DNA of 7,563 bases from Christensenella sp. UBA4651 (GTDB lineage Bacteria; Bacillota; Clostridia; Christensenellales; UBA1242). Of the stretch, positions 1 through 6,000 are shown piece after piece. The position numbers were made by a program, and so were the translations under genes. The number at the start of each line of letters is the position of its first letter. Position 1 is the first letter of the stretch. The stretch covers positions 187-7,749 of the forward strand of contig DHMD01000062.1 in assembly GCA_002405615.1 (NCBI GenBank). The letters are read 5' to 3'. The notes beneath the pieces were generated by a model. It saw only the letters and a list, made by a program, of their open reading frames with translations, was not told where the DNA came from and did not search any database.

Positions 1-80
1 GACAGAGCGGTTGAATGTGCCGGCCTCGAAATTCGGTATGCTGCAAGGCATCGAGGGTTCGAACCCCTCCCTTTCCGCCA
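1..80 (+). tRNA. tRNA-Ser (anticodon CGA), 5' end cut off by the window
   Basis: This is the 3' nine-tenths of a class II tRNA. The window begins at about tRNA position 9, so the 5' acceptor strand is missing. Visible parts are a D stem ACA/TGT (2-4 with 16-18) around the loop GAGCGGTTGAA, an anticodon loop CTCGAAA at 25-31 with anticodon CGA at 27-29, a long variable arm with stem ATGC/GCAT (38-41 with 48-51), a perfect T arm GAGGG-TTCGAAC-CCCTC (53-69), the 3' acceptor strand CCTTTCC, discriminator G77 and encoded CCA (78-80). The long variable arm, G discriminator and CGA anticodon identify serine, reading UCG codons. The anticodon stem has a G-T pair and a C24/T32 mismatch next to the loop, which is slightly unusual. 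Confidence 0.95.
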
Positions 81-85
81 ATTCA

Positions 86-116
86 AAAAAGGCTATCTTC
101 TAGCCTTTTTCTTTTT
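86..116 (+). terminator. Intrinsic terminator of the tRNA-Ser gene
   Basis: A perfect 10-bp stem (AAAAAGGCTA at 86-95 with TAGCCTTTTT at 101-110) encloses the 5-base loop TCTTC. The T-run continues as C then five Ts to 116. It begins six bases after the CCA end, so it ends the tRNA transcript and separates it from tdk. Confidence 0.9.
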
Positions 117-219
117 ACCAAATTGCAATTTTGCGGTCAATTTTTACACATGCAAAAACAATTATAGCTCAAATCAAATCAAAAGACTAACACAAATAAC
201 CTAAAATTTGCATAAATGA

Positions 220-248
220 TTGCATTTCGAGGTAAAAAATAATATAAT
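220..248 (+). promoter_or_regulatory. Probable sigma-A promoter of tdk
   Basis: TTGCAT at 220-225 and a consensus TATAAT at 243-248 are separated by exactly 17 bases. Transcription would start near 255, giving a leader of about 36 bases before the GTG at 291. This leaves almost no leader for the upstream ATG at 261, which argues against that codon as the start. A second TTGCAT lies 12 bases upstream, at 208-213. Confidence 0.72.
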
Positions 249-276
249 AACCATTATCAAATGAGAAAATCAATTC

Positions 277-282
277 GAGAGG
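277..282 (+). promoter_or_regulatory. Ribosome binding site that sets the tdk start at GTG 291
   Basis: GAGAGG lies 8 bases before the GTG codon at 291. It falls inside the longer reading frame that opens at ATG 261. The only comparable site upstream of that ATG, GAGG at 229-232, is 28 bases away and inside the promoter spacer. Confidence 0.75.
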
Positions 283-290
283 TTAATATT

Positions 291-896
291 GTGGCAAAAC
301 TTTATTTCAAATACGGAACTATGGGGAGCTCAAAATCAGCCCAAGCGTTGATGTGTAAATACAATTATGAGGAAAGAGGCTTCCGAGTTTTACTCATAAA
401 ATCACAAATCGACAAGCGAGATATAGAAAATGACAAAATAATTGTAAAAAGCAGAATTGGGCTTTCCTCACCTTGCGAAACTTTTACCGCCGACACCGAC
501 CTATTTGAATTTATCAAAAATCACAATCACCTTTCCCGCCGTTGCGTGGTCGTTGTTGATGAAGTGCAATTTATAACCAAACTTCAAGTTGAACAATTAA
601 AGCACGCCTCTCGCTATGTGCCAGTAATTTGCTACGGACTACTCACAAATTTCAAAACCGAACTATTCGAGGCCTCAAAAAGATTGGTCGAAATAGCAGA
701 TTCACTACACGAAATCAAAACTATATGTCAATGCGGCAAGAAAGCAAATATCAATGCCCGAATACACAATGGCAAATTGGTAACAGACGGCGCAGAAGTC
801 GAAATCGGAGGCAACGACTGCTATCAGGCTATGTGCTATAACTGCTATAACAAAATGAAACGAAACCAAGCCCTCGACAATAAAGATACAAAATAA
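291..896 (+). CDS. tdk: Thymidine kinase, type II (TK1-like)
   Basis: Phosphorylates thymidine to dTMP with ATP in the cytoplasmic pyrimidine salvage pathway. The 201-residue product has the usual length for this family. Seen in the sequence: an N-terminal strand LYFKYG leading into the phosphate loop GTMGSSKS (about residues 9-16), the Walker B/catalytic segment VVVVDEVQF (about 86-94, with the Asp-Glu pair at 90-91), the substrate-lasso region CYGLLTNFKTELFEAS, and a zinc-binding module with ICQCGKKA (Cys146, Cys148) and CYNC (Cys182, Cys185). The phosphate loop has Ser where many relatives have Gly before the lysine (SKS rather than GKS). The start is taken at GTG 291 because GAGAGG is well placed before it, the promoter leaves no leader for ATG 261, and the family normally starts a few residues before LYF. 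The gene is monocistronic and convergent with the next gene. Family identity is essentially certain; the start is very likely. Confidence 0.96.
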   Translation: MAKLYFKYGTMGSSKSAQALMCKYNYEERGFRVLLIKSQIDKRDIENDKIIVKSRIGLSSPCETFTADTDLFEFIKNHNHLSRRCVVVVDEVQFITKLQVEQLKHASRYVPVICYGLLTNFKTELFEASKRLVEIADSLHEIKTICQCGKKANINARIHNGKLVTDGAEVEIGGNDCYQAMCYNCYNKMKRNQALDNKDTK

Positions 897-921
897 TAAT
901 CCTAAATTTATAAAATATACA

Positions 922-952
922 AAAATACTGCACTAAATTAGCGCAGTATTTT
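922..952. terminator. Hairpin terminator between tdk and the convergent membrane-protein gene
   Basis: A 10-bp perfect stem, AAAATACTGC (922-931) with GCAGTATTTT (943-952), encloses an 11-base loop. It starts 26 bases after the tdk stop. The T-run on the plus strand is short (TTTT then AC), whereas on the minus strand the stem is followed by TTTTTG and more AT-rich sequence. It probably works in both directions, although it lies 144 bases beyond the stop codon of the minus-strand gene. The interval 953-1095 holds nothing else I can support. Confidence 0.75.
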
Positions 953-1095
953 ACTAACAAAAAATATATGGTCAAAAAAATTTCTTAGTATAAAACAAAT
1001 ATAAAATTTTATCAAATCAGCAGTTATCCCTACACAAAACACACACTTAACCGCAATTTTGAACAACTAAACCACAAATCTATACAAAAATCAGA

Positions 1096-1764
1096 TTACC
1101 TACTCATTTGCTCGTCAGCAGCAAATTCTATACTTTTATCATTATCTGCGATACCAGTGCTAGCCGTATTACCCACAACATTAGAATTGCCCGCTACCAC
1201 ATCAATCATACTCTGTAAACTTTCGCATTCCCTAGTCAAGGTGTCACACTCCGAGTTGCAACGCATAATTTCCTTGTAACAATTATTTTTCCTCTTTGCC
1301 TTGGCATACTTATACACAGCAGGTATACCAAACAACGCACCACCTGCAATCGCAGCGACAGCAATCATTTCGAGAGAAATTGTACCGAAATAGTCTTGCG
1401 CACCACTCGTTTCATACAAGTACTTGCCTAATTCGCCACCATCGTGCAGCATAAACTCCTTCAACTCCTCAACGGTAGTAGCACCAGTCAATTCCATCAT
1501 CTCGTTGGTCATTTCCAAATTTTCCGCTTTCCCAAGATATGTAGCAACAGTAGAACCTCTAATTGCGGTAGCACCGAAAAAACCCACCAGACCACCAGCG
1601 ACACCAGAACCAACAGAATACAAAAACATTGTCCTAGGATGCTTGCCAGAAACCTCGTCCATTTGCTTGTACTTTGCTTTTGCAGCCTCCAACAGAGCCT
1701 CAACTTTTTCCTTTTTGTCCAATTTGAGTTCCAGTTCCAATTTTAATTGTTCTAAATTAGCCAT
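1096..1764 (-). CDS. Two-helix membrane protein with cytoplasmic coiled coils, function unknown
   Basis: I do not recognise the family of this 222-residue protein. The N-terminal 36 residues are Leu/Lys/Glu-rich and fit an amphipathic or coiled-coil helix. A first hydrophobic, glycine-rich segment spans about residues 45-69 and contains GSGVAGGLVGFFG, with GxxxG-like spacing. A loop of about 60 residues follows, then a second hydrophobic segment at about 130-151. Positive charge flanks the outer ends (KHPR before helix 1, KYAKAKRK after helix 2). This predicts both termini in the cytoplasm and the loop outside. The C-terminal helix (about 160-190) has four cysteines, Cys162, 169, 173 and 180, at heptad core positions. 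The last 30 residues look disordered. There is no signal peptidase site or lipobox. The ATG start has an excellent AAAGGAGAG site and a near-consensus promoter, so expression is likely. Role: unknown. Confidence 0.85.
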   Translation of the reverse strand: MANLEQLKLELELKLDKKEKVEALLEAAKAKYKQMDEVSGKHPRTMFLYSVGSGVAGGLVGFFGATAIRGSTVATYLGKAENLEMTNEMMELTGATTVEELKEFMLHDGGELGKYLYETSGAQDYFGTISLEMIAVAAIAGGALFGIPAVYKYAKAKRKNNCYKEIMRCNSECDTLTRECESLQSMIDVVAGNSNVVGNTASTGIADNDKSIEFAADEQMSR

Positions 1765-1771
1765 AAAAACA

Positions 1772-1780
1772 CTCTCCTTT
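1772..1780 (-). promoter_or_regulatory. Strong ribosome binding site of the membrane-protein gene
   Basis: On the minus strand this reads AAAGGAGAG. It ends 7 bases before the ATG at 1764-1762. It is the best Shine-Dalgarno match in the window and fixes the start codon. Confidence 0.9.
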
Positions 1781-1795
1781 ACCTAACTAGCTATA

Positions 1796-1824
1796 AGTAT
1801 ATCACAAAATTTATAATTTGTCAA
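1796..1824 (-). promoter_or_regulatory. Near-consensus sigma-A promoter of the membrane-protein gene
   Basis: Reading the minus strand, a perfect TTGACA (1824-1819) and TATACT (1801-1796) are separated by exactly 17 bases. The start point would be near 1789, giving a leader of about 25 bases that includes the AAAGGAGAG site. With 11 of 12 consensus bases and ideal spacing, this should be a strong constitutive-type promoter. No operator-like palindrome was noticed over it. Confidence 0.88.
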
Positions 1825-1889
1825 ATATGCATATCATTTTCGCACCAACGAGCCCCTACAAAACGCATAAAATTACAACCGTAAAACCA

Positions 1890-1956
1890 TTTTTTACACA
1901 CAAAATTAATTTTTTGTATTTTTTGATTATTTTTTATATATTTTTTGTGAATTTTT
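1890..1956 (+). promoter_or_regulatory. Helically phased T-tracts upstream of the hydrolase promoter
   Basis: Runs of six Ts lie at 1890-1895, 1910-1915, 1919-1924, 1930-1935 and 1941-1946, with a run of five at 1952-1956. Their centres are spaced by about 20, 9, 11, 11 and 10.5 bases, close to one or two turns of B-DNA. Phased A/T-tracts are known to curve DNA. The last two tracts fall roughly 47-62 bases before the predicted start point, where UP-element contacts with the RNA polymerase alpha subunit occur. The tracts and spacing are seen directly; curvature and a promoter effect are inferred. Confidence 0.55.
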
Positions 1957-1967
1957 GTCGTATTAAA

Positions 1968-1996
1968 TTGCTTTACTTTCCAATTTTTGATATTAT
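1968..1996 (+). promoter_or_regulatory. Probable sigma-A promoter of the hydrolase gene
   Basis: TTGCTT (1968-1973) and TATTAT (1991-1996) are separated by 17 bases. The predicted start point is near 2003, with a leader of about 36 bases before the ATG at 2039. The -35 box is weak, but the -10 box matches 5 of 6 and the upstream T-tracts may compensate. Confidence 0.6.
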
Positions 1997-2028
1997 TGAT
2001 TAAATAGATTTTTTTTGATTTCTATATC

Positions 2029-2033
2029 GAGGG
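2029..2033 (+). promoter_or_regulatory. Ribosome binding site that sets the hydrolase start at ATG 2039
   Basis: GAGGG ends 5 bases before the ATG at 2039. The frame can be extended upstream to a TTG at 2015, but that codon is preceded only by T-rich sequence without a Shine-Dalgarno match. Confidence 0.75.
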
Positions 2034-2038
2034 TAAAA

Positions 2039-2914
2039 ATGTACAAAAAAATAGAGATAACCAACACACAAAATGTCGAATTGACGGGCTACTTTTATGA
2101 AAACAGTAGCCGCACCTGCATACTCTACATTCACGGCTTTTGCGGTGCTTTTGACGCACTCCCCGAAACGATAGGCGAATATGTATCGACCCAAAATATC
2201 AGTTTCCTATGCGGACTAATGCAGTCCTCTTACCTCGATTGCGAACTCAAACAATATACAAAGAGCCATTCGGTCTACACTACAAAACAAGGTGGCTCAA
2301 TCTACGAGAATTATGACGACTGCCTATATGACCTAAGTATGTGGCTTGACTTTTTGGACAAAAAATTTGATAACATCTACCTAATTGGGCACGAAATGGG
2401 TGTAAACAAAGCCATCTACCTAGCAACCCAAAAATTAAGTCCAAAAATCAAGGGGTTAATAATGCTAGCACCGCAAGACTACTCGCACATTGACGAGAAC
2501 CCAGAGCATATCGGAATGCTACAAGAGGCAACCTTTAACCTAACAAACAACCAGCCAAATCAACTACTATCGGGGTTTTTCTTGGGCGAAATGCCGATTT
2601 CTAGCGGCACATACTATGACCTAATCAACAACCCAAATCTGCACAATTTCTGCTATAAAGATATCCATCAAGACTTTGAAAATATCCGCAACCTCAATAT
2701 CCCTATCAAAATAATCATTGGCGACCTCGACCCCGCCCTCGAAAACTATGCGAATATGCGGCAAATAAATGCTCTTTTTAATGGTTTGGCTACTAAAATT
2801 CCTAATTTGAGTTACACAGTAATGAATGGAACGACACACTCTTTTAGAAATCGTGAGCAAGATGTCGCCGAACTCGTAGGCGAATTTATCCAAAATAATA
2901 ACAAAATTTTGTAA
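2039..2914 (+). CDS. Alpha/beta hydrolase-fold protein with Glu at the nucleophile position
   Basis: A 291-residue cytoplasmic protein with no signal peptide and the layout of a serine-hydrolase-type alpha/beta fold. Seen in order: the strand CILYIHGFCG (about 27-36), where HGFCG fits the oxyanion-hole loop; the nucleophile elbow YLIGHEMGVNKAIYLA (about 114-129); a cap-like region around 150-215; the strand-acid motif IIIGDLDPALEN (about 225-236, with Asp231 the likely acid); and GTTHSF with His267 as the likely catalytic histidine. In this fold the elbow is usually GxSxG; here the central residue is Glu119, encoded by GAA at 2393-2395. Asp or Cys nucleophiles are known in the superfamily, but Glu is not a standard one. 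The protein may therefore be a non-catalytic or altered member. The remaining triad positions look intact and the frame has no lesions. It is a single gene, divergent from the membrane-protein gene. Substrate unknown. Confidence 0.85.
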   Translation: MYKKIEITNTQNVELTGYFYENSSRTCILYIHGFCGAFDALPETIGEYVSTQNISFLCGLMQSSYLDCELKQYTKSHSVYTTKQGGSIYENYDDCLYDLSMWLDFLDKKFDNIYLIGHEMGVNKAIYLATQKLSPKIKGLIMLAPQDYSHIDENPEHIGMLQEATFNLTNNQPNQLLSGFFLGEMPISSGTYYDLINNPNLHNFCYKDIHQDFENIRNLNIPIKIIIGDLDPALENYANMRQINALFNGLATKIPNLSYTVMNGTTHSFRNREQDVAELVGEFIQNNNKIL

Positions 2915-2971
2915 TGAAATAATGTTAGCAATCATTCAACATTTAGTAATCAAACAAGTCAAAAATCGGAC

Positions 2972-3012
2972 AAAACAAAAAAGAACTAAAAATTTAGTTC
3001 TTTTTTTGTTTT
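2972..3012. terminator. Symmetrical bidirectional terminator between the hydrolase and the giant gene
   Basis: The arm 2972-2990 (AAAACAAAAAAGAACTAAA) pairs with 2993-3012 around a 2-base centre, with one extra T in the 3' arm. The GAACTAAA/TTTAGTTC core is followed by seven Ts on the plus strand and six Ts on the minus strand, so it can terminate both convergent genes. It lies 57 bases after the hydrolase stop and 15 bases after the giant gene stop. Confidence 0.9.
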
Positions 3013-3027
3013 AAGCCTTATCAGGAA

Positions 3028-6000
3028 TCATACGTGTTCCCAAATAGGATAAAATACCGTATCACTCAAAATCGTATATTCGGTTTCGTCCGATATTGTG
3101 TTAGTATTCAAATATGTTTGATAAGGAGCATTTAATCTCCAAGACCTAGCCCTAAACTTGTATGTGTCGGAAACCCAAATAGCAGTATACTTGTAGACAC
3201 ACTCACAAGGATAATCACTGGCATTTATCGAAATCTTTGAATCCACTAGAACCCTAAAACTTGCAGGAGCGCTAGTACCAGACATTTTAGTGACATTACC
3301 AGAGAAATCACTATTTTTATCTATCCAAGCCCCCGGTTTTACCCAACTTACATCAAAGCTTACAGTTACATAAGGTCTAATATACTTACTCCATTGAGCT
3401 ACGATTTCCACATCGTAATTTGGCAATACATAGTTATTAATGTCATTGATTTTTTGACCGTTGACATAGTATCCACCGAAAGTGTACTCGACTCTTTCAA
3501 TTTGTTTACCGTCATCTTCGTAATAATTCTCTTGTGCCACAATGCCCGAAACCACGCTGCCTTGATAATCGGTAAACTTGCCATCTACAATCTTGCCGTA
3601 ATCTGACTTGATTATTGCAGTATATTTATTCTTGATATAAATATTCATATCACTACTGCCCATTTTCCAATCACTGACTTCGGTAGTGCAGGTTGCGTCA
3701 ACAAAATACTTTGTGTTGTCATTAAACTTATCAAGCCCGCTCACACTGATTTGCTTACCCTCGATGAATTTACGAGTAAACACCAGCGTTCCGTCATCAT
3801 AGACATTGACTGTGTGAGCCTCTGCCATATCAATTACAGACCATTTTGCATACAGGGTTATGCCCGTGCAAGGAGCAGAATCGCTAGCATATTTTGTAGT
3901 TAATTCTGCGTCAATATACCAGCCGTCAAATTGCCTCGTTTCCACGCTATCCTCAGTCTCGATAATCATAAGGTCGGTATATAGAGGCAATTCGAGTTTC
4001 GCCCCAGCCAAAACCTTGAGACTATCTTGACTAATTTCACTATTGTTTGTTACGAAATCAATAGTTACATATTCTGTTACACTCTCATTCCACTTTGCAT
4101 ACAGCGTAGTGTTCTTGCGAGGGTAAACATTTCTATCATAAATCGTACTTTCGTCATAGTCTTTACTAGCGTACCAGCCCGCAAAAGTGTACTCCTTGTG
4201 AGTTTTGCCGTCATCGACAACAAAACTATTAGGTGTAGGCAACATACAACTATCGCCCGCCACACCAGACATACTAGCAATACTCTGGCTAGACCCTGTC
4301 TCAAATGTCAAGGTGTATTTCTCTTGGCTACTCTGTTGCCAAGCGCCGTTATATGCGTCCCACTTTGCACCCTCACGATAAGTGTAATTCTTCGCATAAT
4401 CATCAACCGCACTCATATCGAGTAACTGCCCGACATTGATATGCGTCAATTCATTTGATTTAATTGTAATGTCCACTGCACCAGCAACTGGCATATATAC
4501 ATCTAGAATAATTCCGCCGATAATTGGCTTGCCGTTGTAATCAGCACTCCGTAGTCCCAAGCTCATCGTGTCGAGCTTGTCATTTTCTGCCAATTCTTTT
4601 AGGTTCAATGTGAGGATATTCACATCGCCACTACTGCTGAAACCTTTGAGCAAGTTGCTGTAATCGATAGGATTTACTCGCTCTTTTGTTACCGCTTTGT
4701 AAATTTCGGTCATAATTTTATCGCTGAAGCCAAAGCCGTATTTCAACAGATAGTCGAGTGCATTGCCCATAAATGTGTCGAGGTGAACCTTGACTTTCTT
4801 TTCATAAGTTTTGTCGCTTGACGCAAATACAGGCACTTTTTCTGTCCTATGCATATAAACCATACTATCTTTTATATACATATTCAAAATTCTGTCCTTT
4901 GCAGGAGAACCGCCACTGACGGTATTACCGAACTCATAAGGTGCGTCATCGTTTACGCCAGCAACAACAGGGATTGCCCCAAGTTTCATACTAGCCTCAA
5001 AGCCGCCATTTACGAGTTTGACTTTTATATTCAATGGAATATCCCAATCGAGGTTAATACCAATTACACTAATCTTTAACTTGATATTTCCATTAAACTC
5101 AAAGTCGCTAAATTCCAGCGTATTTTGTACCGCTGTCAGCATTGCACCGACATTTGATAGGTCGATATAATCGCCTTGCGGAGCGCCGCTAATTGGGGTA
5201 AACTCACGCAAACCAATATACACGCTATCCACGGTGTTTGTGCCAATTTTCAGGTTACGGATAACCAAAGTATCCATACCATTCTCATTATAGGTTACAT
5301 TTAGGTTAAGGTTATTGAGTGAATCAATTCCCAAGCCCAAACTACTCAAATCAAACACGCCATTTAGTTGCGTATCAGATAGGGTAAACGACTTGATGAG
5401 GTCTGGACTAATTTTATCCAAAATGCTCGAACTCTCTGCCTCACTCTTTGTGCTATTGATTAGCGCCATAATGTTGTTGAACAAGTCCTCATTTACTCCC
5501 TCAACACCCAAAATCTGACAAACTGACAACACAATTTGCTTGATACTGTCGCCGCTAATTTTAGCCAACATTTTGTTATATTTTATATAGATTACATTGT
5601 CTATATAAGTTATTTCAATAGCGTGTTCACGAGTAACAGACTTGCTAGGAGTTGCCGCTCTCACGCCGTTATTGTAGTAATAAGTTTCGGTAACAGTAGT
5701 TACATCAAAGTTGATATATGCCTTCATCTTTTTGAGGACAAATTTGTTGGTCGTGCCGTCATTTTCGTACGCACCATTCCAATCAAACTTCGCACAACTG
5801 CTATCCTTTACCACAATATTAGTCAGAGTTGCCTTTGTCGGAACATTGTTGCTATCTGCCTCAACGCTCTCGTGAACCAGCTCGGTTTTTAGCCCGAACG
5901 AAATATGCTTGTTGTCCACCACTTCTACCGCGGTTTTGAGCATACTGTTCATAAATTGCTCGACCGAATCAAGGCTAGAATATTCACTAGACACAATAGT

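Noticed and set aside
1..80. tRNA-Ser 3' end as an integration (att) site of a genomic island
   Set aside because: No second copy of the tRNA end, integrase or recombinase was seen in the window, and the neighbour is a housekeeping tdk gene.
120..131. 12-base palindrome AAATTGCAATTT upstream of tdk as an operator
   Set aside because: It is about 90 bases before the promoter in AT-rich sequence, where such palindromes arise easily, and it is not repeated near the promoter.
261..290. Upstream ATG extension of tdk
   Set aside because: There is no suitably placed ribosome binding site, the ATG lies about six bases after the predicted transcription start, and the shorter form has good GAGAGG spacing.
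1827..2003. Small plus-strand reading frame for a hydrophobic, Phe/Ile-rich peptide in the divergent intergenic region
   Set aside because: It has no Shine-Dalgarno site, its hydrophobicity comes from the T-tracts, and it runs through the phased T-tract region and the hydrolase promoter.
2015..2038. TTG start extending the hydrolase by eight residues
   Set aside because: Only T-rich sequence lies before it, while ATG 2039 has GAGGG at proper distance.
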